Shown here: piece after piece, positions 1 to 8,656 of the stretch
Layout: each line of letters opens with the position of its first letter
Numbering within the stretch: the stretch's first letter is position 1
Source: a virus
Strand: one strand, 5' to 3'
IMG/VR virus record: IMGVR_UViG_3300046517_001820
Location: 1-43,389 of that record
Length of the DNA: 43,389 nucleotides
Made by a program: the position numbers and the translations under genes
The notes under the pieces: generated by a model
Database searches by the model: none
What the model saw: the letters and a program-made list of their open reading frames with translations, nothing else
What the model was told of the DNA's origin: nothing

Positions 1-2
1 TC

Positions 3-3000
3 ACCCCCTTCGAATCCGCGGGAGCACGGTTGGGCACCAGGCTGACCGAGCAGTTCCATGGCAAGGCTGGACCGGACGCTGCCGGTGGCGTCGCCCAGGA
101 ACAGCCATCGCCTAAAGCCGGAACCACAGTCGAGCCTGGCGCCGCTGCAGCCACGCCGGAAGCGACGGCCCCCGCCGGCGACAGAACCGGTCCGGAGGAC
201 TACGGCAAGGCGGAGGAGCCCCCAGCCGAGTCGGCGCCGACTGAGCAACCCATCACGAATACCGATCCGGCGTTGGACGCAGCGATCCGCGCCAAGATGG
301 AGCCCGAGGGCGAGCCTACGGCCCCGCCGCCGGGACAAGAGCCAGCAGCTCCAGCCGCACCGGGTCAGCCGGCACAACCGCCTGCCGCCGCCCAAGCAGC
401 CATTGCGAACAGCAAAGGCTTTAGCGTTCGATGGAACCCGGATGAATTCCAGTTCGAGGCCGTTTCAAAAGACGGCAAGGTGATCGGGCATCTGTTGGAT
501 GCCATGCCGGAGAAGGGCACCCCAGAGAACCCAGCGTTTACGGCTGGCGCGGAAGTTGATGAGCCCTGGCGCCGTAAAGGAGTGGCGTCTGCGCTTTATG
601 ACGCATTCGCCGCCAAGCACGACGGCAACATCGCGCCAGCTGGAAATACGAGCCGAGAGGCGTGGGATTTTTGGCTTAAGAAGTATCCAGACAAGACCGC
701 CGACTATGTCAAACAACAGGCTGCCGACATTGCTGCGAATGCAAGAAGCGGTAATTTTGATCCAGAGGCATTTACGGATCAATCTATCCGCAATAATTAT
801 GACCATCCTAAAATTCAGGATATGATCATTAAAGAGCTGCGTAGCGCAGCTCCCGCAGCCCCATCTGTTGCCGCCGAGCAGCAGGCGCAGCCGGCAACCC
901 CGCGCGAGGCCATCGAACAGCGCGCTCCGGGCGAGACCGTGGGCGACATTCTACGGCAGCCGGCATCGCTTGGCGCTGCGGCTACCGGCGAAGTCCCTTC
1001 TGCTGGCGCGCCGCCAACATCACCACCCGGGGCGCTCACCAGCACTATTCGTGCGGCTTCCGACAAGCTCTTTGATATCGGCCGCGACATACAGATGAAG
1101 GTTGCTCCGATGGCGACCGGCACGCGTGACAGCATGGCTGCTGCCAAGGATTTTGCCAACGGGATGCGGGGCATCGACCACGACTGGTCTCTCACCGATA
1201 CCAAGCTCGAGCGCGGATTTACTCCGGAACAACGCAAGCGCATGTGGGATGCCAATGACGAAGAAAGCGTCATGCAGCAGCGGGGCGAGGCAAACGAGCA
1301 TATGGGGCTGGCCACCCTCACGCCAGAAGAGCGCGCTGGGATCGCAGAGCCACAGGCAGATGCGGCGGCGACATGGAAGCAGGCCTACGATGCCGGCATA
1401 GTCAAGAGCGAGACGGGTCTGCCAAATTATACTCCGCGTATGATGATCAATGCCGCAACCGGGGAAACAGGACCTCGCGCGCTCGATCGAATTGGTGGCA
1501 ATTTGCGCACCACGACTCCGCAGCTGCGTCAGCGCAAATATCAGACGGCGGAGGAGACCGAAGCCGCCGCGAAAGCCAGGCTTGGCGAGCAGGCCGAGCT
1601 TGCACGCGATATCCGGACGCTGCCATTGGCAACCGCACAGCTCAAGAAAGCCATCGCCGGCCGAACGCTGATCAACAACATCAAGGAGATCGGTAAGAGG
1701 ACCGGACAGGAGACCGTGGCAGAAGGGACCAAGCCCGGGCCCGGCTGGTTCACCATCGATCATCCGGCGTTCTATAGTTGGCGTCCGAAAATGGAAGAAG
1801 CCGATACCGCAACCTACCGTGCGGCGGCGGAACAACGCAGCGGCATTGAAGTGCCGCCGGCCAAGATCCCTCTTTTAGACCGTAATGGCGAGACGGTCTG
1901 GGACAAGGTACCGCTCTACGTGCGCGGTGACTTCGAAGGGCCGCTCCGCTCGGTGCTGACCAAACCATCCGGTGCGGCCTACAGCCAGTTGATGAACCTC
2001 AAAGGCAAGACCATGGGGCTGATCATGAACTCGCCGCTGATCCACAACGCCGTGGAATGGGGGCGCGCGCTGCCGGCCATGCCGGGCAAGGTGGCCACCT
2101 TCAAGGTCTATTTCGAGGGCAATCGCGCCAAGAACGATCCCGCCACCATGCGCGAGGCCATAGACAACGGCCTAGTGCCGATCGGCAAGCGATTCTTCAA
2201 CCAGGACATTTCCTCCATCATGGAGCAGCCGAACCTGACGCCTGGCCGGTCCTGGACGTCCCAGGTGCTGGGCTTCGTGCCGGGATTGTTCAGCCCAGCG
2301 AAGGGCGTTACGGTCAAACAGGCAATCGATCGCGCCGGCGACTTCTGGCACAACACCTTGCTGTGGGATCGCGTCGGCGACCTGCAAATGGGGCTCTACA
2401 CCAATTTCCGCGACGATCTTACGGCAAAAGGCATCGACCCGCAGTCATCTGCACGGATAGCCGCGCATTGGGCCAATCGTTATGCCGGCGCGCTCCCGCA
2501 GGAAGCCATGTCGGATGCCGCGCGCAAGATCAGCAACATGCTGCTGTTCTCGCGTTCCTTCACGCTGGGCAACCTCGGCGCCATGAAGGATATGCTCAAC
2601 GGGATGCCGCGCGATGTGCGAGCGCAGATCTCGCGCGATGTCGGCAACCTCAATCCGCAGGCCGAGGGCTACATCAAATCGCTTGCCCAGCGTAAAGCGG
2701 TCAGCATTATCATGCTCGACATGGGGCTTATGTACTTGGGCAATTCACTCCTGCAGAGCGGCCTCAACGTGATGAAAGGCGACAAGACCCTCGGCGAGGA
2801 AGGGCAAGGCTACGCGGATCGCCTGTCCGCTGCGTTGCAGCGGGTGCGCGACCACCCGTTGTCGTTGCTGCAGCCGTTGGATCTGGCGCAATCGCTGTCG
2901 TCGACCGCAGAGCACGAGCCCGGCAAGCAGGACCGCATTCTGGTTGGGCACACCAAAGACGGCACCGCCATCTATGCCCGCAATCCGGTCGGCAAGATCG

Positions 3001-3608
3001 GTGAGGAATTCACCGGTTATCTGAGCGGTCCGCTCGATATGCTGCGCCGCAAGCTCGGCACGATAGCTCGACCTGTCTGGCAGGTCCTTGCCAACGACAA
3101 GGGATTTGGCCGCAAGGTTTACGATCCGAACGCCGACACCCCCGAAAAATATCTCAAGAATGCAGGCGCGATCGCATCGCACTTCGCTACATCGCAAATA
3201 CCTGAAATTCAACTTAGCTCCGCCGCTGATCTTGCCACCGGCCAGGGCGACAGAACCTTGGCCCTCGCGCAAACTTTCGGTCCGATAGCCGGCGTCACAT
3301 TCTCGAAGGGTGCCCCGGGTGGCCCGGATCAAGGCGTGCTTTACAATCTGCAAGCACAGGAGAGATTTGCCCAAGCTGAAGCGATGCCGGAAATCAGGAA
3401 AATGATCCAGAGCGGCGATATCCCGGGCGCATACCAGCGCATGCGGGAGTTGAACATCAAGCCCGGCTTGCAGCAGTTTTATGTTCGTTCAACGCTCAAT
3501 CCTGCGGCACGGTTTTCACCGAAGGCAATACAACAAATCCTCCGAGGTGCCACGCCTGAACAGCGCGAACGCTTCCAGCGAGCAAGAGGGCTGCAGCCGT
3601 CGCCATGA
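3..3608 (+). CDS. Large virion-associated protein with GNAT-like segment (5' partial)
   Basis: The frame is open to the left edge, so the true start lies outside; the first internal candidate is TTG at 30. About 1,200 residues are visible. Counting from that TTG, residues 1-125 are Pro/Ala-rich and probably disordered. Residues about 130-215 resemble a GNAT acetyltransferase fold, with an acetyl-CoA-binding style motif RRKGVA at 181-186. The rest is a long helical body with a hydrophobic segment near residue 900. Long multidomain proteins at the end of a podovirus late cluster are usually internal or ejected virion proteins; that role is inferred. It is coupled by an ATGA overlap to the next gene. 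Whether the GNAT part is active cannot be judged from sequence alone. Confidence 0.7.
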   Translation, partial: TPFESAGARLGTRLTEQFHGKAGPDAAGGVAQEQPSPKAGTTVEPGAAAATPEATAPAGDRTGPEDYGKAEEPPAESAPTEQPITNTDPALDAAIRAKMEPEGEPTAPPPGQEPAAPAAPGQPAQPPAAAQAAIANSKGFSVRWNPDEFQFEAVSKDGKVIGHLLDAMPEKGTPENPAFTAGAEVDEPWRRKGVASALYDAFAAKHDGNIAPAGNTSREAWDFWLKKYPDKTADYVKQQAADIAANARSGNFDPEAFTDQSIRNNYDHPKIQDMIIKELRSAAPAAPSVAAEQQAQPATPREAIEQRAPGETVGDILRQPASLGAAATGEVPSAGAPPTSPPGALTSTIRAASDKLFDIGRDIQMKVAPMATGTRDSMAAAKDFANGMRGIDHDWSLTDTKLERGFTPEQRKRMWDANDEESVMQQRGEANEHMGLATLTPEERAGIAEPQADAAATWKQAYDAGIVKSETGLPNYTPRMMINAATGETGPRALDRIGGNLRTTTPQLRQRKYQTAEETEAAAKARLGEQAELARDIRTLPLATAQLKKAIAGRTLINNIKEIGKRTGQETVAEGTKPGPGWFTIDHPAFYSWRPKMEEADTATYRAAAEQRSGIEVPPAKIPLLDRNGETVWDKVPLYVRGDFEGPLRSVLTKPSGAAYSQLMNLKGKTMGLIMNSPLIHNAVEWGRALPAMPGKVATFKVYFEGNRAKNDPATMREAIDNGLVPIGKRFFNQDISSIMEQPNLTPGRSWTSQVLGFVPGLFSPAKGVTVKQAIDRAGDFWHNTLLWDRVGDLQMGLYTNFRDDLTAKGIDPQSSARIAAHWANRYAGALPQEAMSDAARKISNMLLFSRSFTLGNLGAMKDMLNGMPRDVRAQISRDVGNLNPQAEGYIKSLAQRKAVSIIMLDMGLMYLGNSLLQSGLNVMKGDKTLGEEGQGYADRLSAALQRVRDHPLSLLQPLDLAQSLSSTAEHEPGKQDRILVGHTKDGTAIYARNPVGKIGEEFTGYLSGPLDMLRRKLGTIARPVWQVLANDKGFGRKVYDPNADTPEKYLKNAGAIASHFATSQIPEIQLSSAADLATGQGDRTLALAQTFGPIAGVTFSKGAPGGPDQGVLYNLQAQERFAQAEAMPEIRKMIQSGDIPGAYQRMRELNIKPGLQQFYVRSTLNPAARFSPKAIQQILRGATPEQRERFQRARGLQPSP

Positions 3609-3778
3609 AGATGTCCCACAAGGCCGCAGGCTACCGCCCCGCCCCCAAGCCCTCGGCAGCGCGTCGCTGCGCCACCTGCAGCATGTACCGGACCGGCACC
3701 TCGCCGAGCTGCACGCTGGTGGAGAGCCCCATCCGGCCGCAGGACACCTGCAATTATTGGGAAGCAAAGAGGAGATAG
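3605..3778 (+). CDS. Small four-cysteine protein
   Basis: A 57-residue basic protein whose ATG overlaps the previous stop (ATGA), indicating translational coupling. It has cysteines at 22, 25, 36 and 49 (CATC, then two single Cys), spaced like a small metal-binding or HiPIP-like iron-sulfur fold. Similar short Cys proteins are common near phage structural genes. No function is established; iron-sulfur or zinc binding is inference from the cysteine pattern only. Confidence 0.6.
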   Translation: MKMSHKAAGYRPAPKPSAARRCATCSMYRTGTSPSCTLVESPIRPQDTCNYWEAKRR

Positions 3779-3782
3779 AGCT

Positions 3783-4082
3783 ATGGCGCCAATAGTCAGC
3801 GACCCCCAGCGGAAGGCCATGTTCGCCGCCGCAAAAGGCAAGAGCACGCTCGGTATCCCGCGATCGGTCGGGCGGGAGTTCACCAAGGGCAGCGGGCCGA
3901 TGCCCGCCAGCTATGCCGAGGGCGGGCCGGTGATCCAGCAATCGCGCAGCCGCTTCTTCAAGGCGCCCGACCAGTTCCGCGAGAACATCGAACGCCAAAG
4001 CTATCCTAAGTCTGGCAAAACGGGCGAGATGTCGAACACCACCAAGGATAAGTCATTGCCCGCGATTAAACCGCGCGCCTGA
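3783..4082 (+). CDS. Small late protein, unknown
   Basis: A 99-residue basic protein starting 4 nt after the previous stop, with a purine-rich GGAGATAG ribosome site just upstream. It contains a YAEGGPV segment, and a similar Gly-Gly context occurs in the small late protein at 38174-38398. It is the last gene of the rightward late operon before the gene-free stretch. The family is not recognised with certainty; a minor virion role is inferred from position. Confidence 0.6.
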   Translation: MAPIVSDPQRKAMFAAAKGKSTLGIPRSVGREFTKGSGPMPASYAEGGPVIQQSRSRFFKAPDQFRENIERQSYPKSGKTGEMSNTTKDKSLPAIKPRA

Positions 4083-4437
4083 TTTACCCAGGAGTTCCGA
4101 GTGTCGACGGGCGATGAATGGTTCCTGTCCCGAATCACATAGCTCGGGAAAGCCAAGGACGGTCAAACTCTCTCGTTGGTTGACATCAGACCGATCTGCG
4201 GAGTGCGGCACTCGGAAGCTTCTTGCGGGACCATTCATGAAATCTCCGACTCACGTGAAACATTCTCTCCTTGCGCCACGTGGCGGCTTATTGCCTTCTC
4301 GGTCACTGCTGACATTCAATGATTTCAATGGCCCGGCGCTTTTGGGCGCTGAGCGGAAACACCCCTTAACCAATTGAAATCGCTAGATCCTGGTAGTCAA
4401 TGCTAGTCATCGATGTTCGCGTTGCGTTTACGGTGAT
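4083..4437. other. Gene-free stretch, candidate attP region
   Basis: No convincing gene was found here. A short dyad TCCCGA/TCGGGA (4128-4133, 4144-4149) may end late transcription. TTCAATG occurs twice near 4315-4330, and TAGTCA occurs twice at 4394-4399 and 4404-4409, one helical turn apart, like integrase arm sites. The stretch directly abuts the 3' end of the integrase gene, the usual attP position. The core site cannot be identified without host junctions. Confidence 0.4.
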
Positions 4438-5667
4438 TTATGACACATCCGTTCCCGCCTTGTTCCGGCTTGCGGCACGGCCCTTCATGACCCTGGCGAT
4501 TGCCTTGGTGTCGTCCCGCGAGTAGGCCTGGGTCTGGCTGACGTTGCTGTGGGTCGCGGTGCGGCGAACGTCATCCATGGCGGCAACGTCCGTCCCTTCC
4601 GTGATCGCGCCGGCCCGGCTGTCCATGTTCCAGACGTGGTTTGGGACTCCGGCCGCAGTCGCGACCTTGCGCCACTTCTCGCGGAAGTTCTTGGCTTGCC
4701 ACGCCACTCCGGTTGCCTCGCAAATGATCAGCGGGCCCTTCTCGGGGAACTTGCCGGCTAGATCCAGTTCCGCCATGACCATCGGGGCCAGGCGCAGGTC
4801 GACCTCGACCGGCTTCTGCCGTTTGCTGGTCATGTGGCGCAGGATCAGATTGGCATCGATCTCCTCGCCCCTGATGCCTCTAAGCCACTTCCATTGACCG
4901 TCGTGGATCTCCGACAGTTCCGGCTCGCCCATCGGTACCCATTCCCCGATCACGTCCTTTTGCCGCAGGGTGCATTCGAACTGGAACGCCTGGGCGAGCG
5001 CGATCGAGTGGCGGCCGAGCTCGTGGGCCTTGGCGATGATGGCGAGTGCCTGGGTCGCCGTGATGTATTCCTTCCGGGGCTTGCCCATCTTGAAGCGCAG
5101 CAGCCCGGCATCCTCGCGCAGCCGCCGGCATTCGGGATCTCCGCGCTTTCCGACCAAGGTGGAGCCGAACGCGAAGAGTGTGCGGAGCTGCCCGACCTTG
5201 CCGTGGGCCGACGGGGTCCGGCCGTCCGAGGTCCACGCCCGCCACCAATCCTTGATCATGCGGGCGTCGATGTCCGAAAGCAGCGTGTCGCCGTAGTCCC
5301 TGGCGATCAGTTTGCACCGGCTGTCGTCATTCATCCGGCTCGCGTAGCGAAGTTCCTGATACGAGGAATCCTTGTCGGTCTGATAGAGCCGGATCAGGCT
5401 GCCCAGCGTGCCGTCGAAGGCGTCTGCGATCACCGGGATGCCGCCGCGGCCCCAGACCAGCATCTCGGCCTGGAGGCGGGTGCATTGGTCGGAGATCAGG
5501 GCGCAGTCCGTCTCGGAGGGCCATTCCCCGGCCCAGACGCGGGCGCGCTGGGGCAGGAAGCCGCGCTTGATCAGGTCGGTGCGGGCGTGCCATTCCGCCA
5601 CCCAGCCGGCTTTGCGGGGCGCCCACACCAAACCTGGAGAGTCGCTGACTTTCGGCCTATCGCTCAT
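4438..5667 (-). CDS. int: Tyrosine recombinase/integrase
   Basis: A 409-residue site-specific recombinase that should join attP to a host attB. The start at 5667 is chosen because GGAG lies 6 nt upstream of the ATG and it overlaps the preceding gene by 11 nt; longer upstream extensions read as low-complexity antisense. Catalytic candidates are R235 (TLRQKD), K282, R351, H373 (ATHSN) and the nucleophile Y382 (AYSRDD). The usual HxxR box reads MDSR (348-351), so the first His is replaced by Met, a variant I believe occurs in some rhizobial phage integrases. It is the last gene of the leftward operon and faces the presumed attP. Confidence 0.9.
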   Translation of the reverse strand: MSDRPKVSDSPGLVWAPRKAGWVAEWHARTDLIKRGFLPQRARVWAGEWPSETDCALISDQCTRLQAEMLVWGRGGIPVIADAFDGTLGSLIRLYQTDKDSSYQELRYASRMNDDSRCKLIARDYGDTLLSDIDARMIKDWWRAWTSDGRTPSAHGKVGQLRTLFAFGSTLVGKRGDPECRRLREDAGLLRFKMGKPRKEYITATQALAIIAKAHELGRHSIALAQAFQFECTLRQKDVIGEWVPMGEPELSEIHDGQWKWLRGIRGEEIDANLILRHMTSKRQKPVEVDLRLAPMVMAELDLAGKFPEKGPLIICEATGVAWQAKNFREKWRKVATAAGVPNHVWNMDSRAGAITEGTDVAAMDDVRRTATHSNVSQTQAYSRDDTKAIARVMKGRAASRNKAGTDVS

Positions 5668-5986
5668 CGGAAGCTCCAGTATCGGCGAGAAGCCGTTCGA
5701 CGGTGGCGAGGCGGGTCGCAAGCTCTGCATTCTCGGCCTGTACGCGATTGACGTCGGCATACAGCGCCTCGATCTCGCCAGCGGTGACATTGGTGCGGGC
5801 GAAATCGTTGAAGGCCGCCCTGAGCGCGCGACTGTCCTGCTGCAGCACCACGAGCGCACGGCTGATGAGCGGCAGCCCGTCTAATTGCGCCCGCATAGGA
5901 GCCAGTTGCGCCCGTAGCCCGTCTAACTGCGCCCGGATAGGAGCCAACTCGGCCCGCAGGATGGTGCGAAAATCGTCATCGCTCAT
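5657..5986 (-). CDS. Coiled-coil protein with internal repeat
   Basis: A 109-residue protein predicted to be almost all helical. An internal duplication, about RAQLDGLRAQLAPMRAQLDG, is visible at residues 18-37 and is mirrored in the DNA near 5885-5945. The C-terminal half (about 70-105) has heptad-like leucine, alanine and valine spacing. It overlaps both neighbours by 11 nt (integrase downstream, HTH gene upstream), so all three are probably translated together. The function is unknown. Confidence 0.6.
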   Translation of the reverse strand: MSDDDFRTILRAELAPIRAQLDGLRAQLAPMRAQLDGLPLISRALVVLQQDSRALRAAFNDFARTNVTAGEIEALYADVNRVQAENAELATRLATVERLLADTGASDER

Positions 5987-6209
5987 GTGATGCCTCGATG
6001 TCCTTTGGCGTGAGCTTCCGATAATAGGGGGTCACCGAGAACCCAGCGCCGCGAAGAATGGCCGGACCGGGGCGGCGCCGGCCGAGCAGAAAGTCAGAGA
6101 GGTAGGCGGCCGATATCCCGTGCTTTTCAGCCCACTCCTTTTGGGAGCCAGGGCCGATCTGCTTCTTTACGACCGCAACAATTTCTTCATCGGTTATATA
6201 AATTGCCAT
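5976..6209 (-). CDS. Small HTH DNA-binding protein (XRE/Cro-like)
   Basis: 77 residues. The stretch from SQKEWAEKHGIS through YLSDFLLGRRRPG is a plausible helix-turn-helix with the Cro/XRE pattern (QxxxAxxxGIS..YLSD...GRR). Its position directly upstream of the integrase module suggests a local regulator of integration or excision. This is inferred from position; the target site is unknown. Confidence 0.6.
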   Translation of the reverse strand: MAIYITDEEIVAVVKKQIGPGSQKEWAEKHGISAAYLSDFLLGRRRPGPAILRGAGFSVTPYYRKLTPKDIEASHER

Positions 6210-6241
6210 GCTGCCGCATATAATCAGCGCATACGCTTATG

Positions 6242-6478
6242 TCAAGCCGATGTGCGCTCCCGGGGGATAAGTCCGCTCGCCCGATCAAAGTAAGCCTTGC
6301 ACGCCGGCCAATATCTCCGGTTCCCAAATAGCTTTTGCTTCTGGGGAAAACCGCTGGCCCGGTTCGCGTCGAGCGCCCGGATGGCCTCCCGCGCGATCTT
6401 CTCAGGCACGCCCATGCGCCGGATCAGCTCCGCGTCCGTGACGTACAGGGTATCGCGCTCGCCGGTCTCGTCCGTCAT
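6242..6478 (-). CDS. Excisionase-like winged-helix protein
   Basis: 78 residues. The N-terminal half (LYVTDAELIRRMGVPEKIA) reads as a short HTH. The C-terminal part, FGNRRYWPACKAYFDR, resembles the wing and tail of phage excisionase or MerR-type small proteins that bind att DNA. It sits in the integrase module, as expected for Xis. The assignment rests on pattern and position only. Confidence 0.55.
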   Translation of the reverse strand: MTDETGERDTLYVTDAELIRRMGVPEKIAREAIRALDANRASGFPQKQKLFGNRRYWPACKAYFDRASGLIPRERTSA

Positions 6479-6494
6479 CCGGGTAGCTCATCTG

Positions 6495-7121
6495 TCATGT
6501 GGGCCCCGCAGCAATGCTGATCAGCAAATCGCGGGACTCGAGAGGGGTAGCCGCGCGCTGTCTGGCCGATAGCCGCTGACATGCGCCGGTCTTGATCGCT
6601 CGCGCCCGCTCCTCCTTGGAATGGAATCCTTCCGCGAGCCGCACGAAGTCTCCCGGCGCTGCGCCCCATTTCAGCGGCGGCGGGTCAACTCCGAAGCAAT
6701 AGAGCCACGTCGTTTTGCGTGCTCGGTGTCCGTACCAACCCTGCTCGACGCAGCACGTCCAGCCGCCGGCGAATAGGCCCGCGCTGACCCAGCCGCCATC
6801 ACGGGGAGGCGCAACGATTCCGAAGTGCCGCCAAGCGTGGCTACCTTCGGGGTGCTCCAGAACGCCGCCCCAGCGGCGCACCGCCTCAATCGCCGCGGCG
6901 AAACATCCGTCATCGTCCCCAAGTTTCTTGCGCTCAGTCTGCCATGGCGCGCCGCCCCAATATCGGCCCCACCTGGCGCACGGCGGGTGGGCAACAACCG
7001 GGAGCGGCCCCGCGTAGGTCCGTGCGTCCCGTCGAATATCCCAAGGGTCCACTTCGGGAACCCCGAAGTAGCATCCGTTAGTTTCGACAAAGAGGGCGGC
7101 GATCATTTCTGGTTTCCACAT
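6495..7121 (-). CDS. Cytosine C5-methyltransferase-like phage protein
   Basis: 208 residues. HPPCARWGRYWGG (about 46-58) resembles motif IV of C5 DNA methyltransferases (PPC with the catalytic Cys). GGVLEHPEG (about 84-92) resembles motif VI (ENV/ENP), with Asn replaced by His. A full motif I (S-adenosylmethionine-binding loop) and a target-recognition domain are not visible, and the protein is short for an active enzyme. It may be a degenerate methylase fold used for another purpose. It overlaps the upstream gene by 19 nt. Confidence 0.45.
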   Translation of the reverse strand: MWKPEMIAALFVETNGCYFGVPEVDPWDIRRDARTYAGPLPVVAHPPCARWGRYWGGAPWQTERKKLGDDDGCFAAAIEAVRRWGGVLEHPEGSHAWRHFGIVAPPRDGGWVSAGLFAGGWTCCVEQGWYGHRARKTTWLYCFGVDPPPLKWGAAPGDFVRLAEGFHSKEERARAIKTGACQRLSARQRAATPLESRDLLISIAAGPT

Positions 7122-7567
7122 TCCGTATGTGGGCAGCGCTCAAGGATGAGCAGCCCGCCCTTGGTCATTCCGCATCGCCGCCACCCTGCTTTGAGAAAGC
7201 AATATCCAGGATTCGCGCTCCTGATCTTTCCCGGATTGACCTTGGTGTAATGCCTCTCACTAGGCCAGACGTGAGCAGCGATTGCGTCCGCCTGCTTGAC
7301 AAGCTCGGAACTTTCGTAGCGGCCGGGCGCTTCATTTCGGAATACGGCGCATTCGACTCCATGCTGCTTGGGGATGGTGTCGTCGACATACTTTCGCCAG
7401 ACAAAAAGGGCATCAGCATCTGCTGTTCGGAGGGCGACGACCTCGCCGGGACCAACGAATTGGGTTCGCTCCCGGCCGTCCGCGTAGTGGTTGCAGCTGT
7501 AGTGTCGCTCATAAAGTTCCAGGCAAGACTTGTCGCCATCCCTTGTCAGATACCAAAGCGGTTCCAT
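7103..7567 (-). CDS. Conserved-looking phage protein, unknown
   Basis: 154 residues from the ATG at 7567, which follows the previous gene's TGA by one base; an upstream in-frame start at 7624 is possible but lies inside that gene. It is rich in Trp, Tyr and Cys, with pairs CLELYERHYSCNHY and CPHTEC at the C-terminus that could bind metal. No family was recognised. It is translated with its neighbours in the leftward operon. Confidence 0.6.
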   Translation of the reverse strand: MEPLWYLTRDGDKSCLELYERHYSCNHYADGRERTQFVGPGEVVALRTADADALFVWRKYVDDTIPKQHGVECAVFRNEAPGRYESSELVKQADAIAAHVWPSERHYTKVNPGKIRSANPGYCFLKAGWRRCGMTKGGLLILERCPHTECGNQK

Positions 7568-7568
7568 C

Positions 7569-7775
7569 TCAAATCTGGTGCGCAGAACTCTCGTGAGCGC
7601 CGCGCAGGTGTTCCCGCCGCGCAAAATTGACTAGGCACATGATGAGGAACACGGCCTTCTGCTCCCTCACTTCCTGGCCGACGAACGCTCCCAACGAGTC
7701 CAATCGCTCGAACTGATCGAGTATTTCATTCGCCTCAGTAGCGGCCCTATCTTTCATCTGGCCGTCCATCATCAT
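7569..7775 (-). CDS. Small helical protein, unknown
   Basis: 68 residues, acidic then basic, predicted helical. It overlaps the end of the HNH gene by 29 nt and ends one base before the next gene, which argues for a real coupled gene. Several Met codons cluster at the start (7775, 7772, 7769), so the exact start is uncertain. No known domain was seen. Confidence 0.5.
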   Translation of the reverse strand: MMMDGQMKDRAATEANEILDQFERLDSLGAFVGQEVREQKAVFLIMCLVNFARREHLRGAHESSAHQI

Positions 7776-8325
7776 CCCCTATGGTGCGCAGACTCTCGAC
7801 TGGGGAGCGCAGTATTGGCTCCCCGCGCATTCGCCGCTTGGCGTGCTTGCCCGGCTCATGCTTCCAATTCTTGCCGCGAACGATGTGGCCGATATTCTCG
7901 CGTGTGCAGCCGAACCGTGCCGCCAGCTCATCCTGCGAAAGGATGCCGTCGAGCGATCGGATTTCGACGGCCTGCTGATAGGTCAGCTTGTAACGGCGTC
8001 CCGGCATGAGTTTGCCGGCTCTGCCGTGCGCTTTGCGGTCGGCTTGGTTGGCTGTCGGTGTTTTCCACGACAGATGCCGTGGATTGCAGCAGCCACCAGT
8101 TCCGTTGCCACAGGAATGAGCCGCCTCGTGGCCTTCCGGTGCCGGCCCGTGGGCCATCTCGCACATGACCCGATGGGCCTTGAGGATGGTTCCGTTGATG
8201 CTGACACAGCCGTAGCCCCGGATGCGGTTAAGCGGCCACGCTAGACAATCGTCGCCGTCGTAGGCAACGCGCGCCTTGAGCCACGCTAGACCGGTGCCTT
8301 TGCCTCTGTTCGGTGGATGCGCCAT
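7747..8325 (-). CDS. HNH endonuclease with C-terminal HTH
   Basis: 192 residues. The start at 8325 is chosen for its AAAGGA ribosome site. An HNH_3-type nuclease core runs from AHRVMCEMAHG (about 52-62) through HEAAHSCGNG, CCNPRHL and NQADR (about 67-97): His-His-Asn catalytic residues with Cys ligands. A helix-turn-helix, SQDELAARFGCTRENIG, follows near 130-145 and probably contacts DNA. Such stand-alone HNH proteins in phages are usually homing endonucleases; a host-attack or packaging role is less likely this far from the terminase. Confidence 0.8.
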   Translation of the reverse strand: MAHPPNRGKGTGLAWLKARVAYDGDDCLAWPLNRIRGYGCVSINGTILKAHRVMCEMAHGPAPEGHEAAHSCGNGTGGCCNPRHLSWKTPTANQADRKAHGRAGKLMPGRRYKLTYQQAVEIRSLDGILSQDELAARFGCTRENIGHIVRGKNWKHEPGKHAKRRMRGEPILRSPVESLRTIGDDDGRPDER

Positions 8326-8362
8326 AACAATTCCTTTGGTGCACATGATTCCCGTCTGCGCC

Positions 8363-8656
8363 CTAGATCGAACGCATGGTCAGTTCCATTTCTTCCAAGC
8401 CTTCGACAAAGGCGATCGGGCACCAATCCTCCAAGACATGCATCCCGTAGCTGTTCACCCCGATTGGCTTGCCGTCCTTCGTGATGACCAGGAAAAGCGC
8501 GGCCTCCCCTTGGTAGGGAGGTCGCCCCTCTGTGATCGCGATCAGAACTTGCAGATGACCGTCGCGCAGACCGCGCCCGCCACGGATATGATAGACGTTG
8601 CCAATACGGGTCGGCGTCAGAGGCGAAAACTCGGTCGCCTGGATCGCGATTTTCAC
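8363..8656 (-). CDS. Small protein, unknown, GTG start
   Basis: 97 residues from a GTG at 8656. The GTG overlaps the upstream stop as GTGA and is preceded by AAGGAG 8 nt upstream, which decides this start over a longer frame. It reads as an alpha/beta protein with hydrophobic strands (VLIAITEG, ALFLVITKDG). It is translationally coupled to the Acb2-like gene, so it may belong to the same anti-defence cassette; this is inferred from linkage only. Confidence 0.6.
   Translation of the reverse strand: MKIAIQATEFSPLTPTRIGNVYHIRGGRGLRDGHLQVLIAITEGRPPYQGEAALFLVITKDGKPIGVNSYGMHVLEDWCPIAFVEGLEEMELTMRSI

Noticed and set aside
4114-4377. 87-codon plus-strand frame in the attP candidate
   Set aside because: No ribosome site, no coupling to neighbours and Ser/Arg-rich composition like a random frame.
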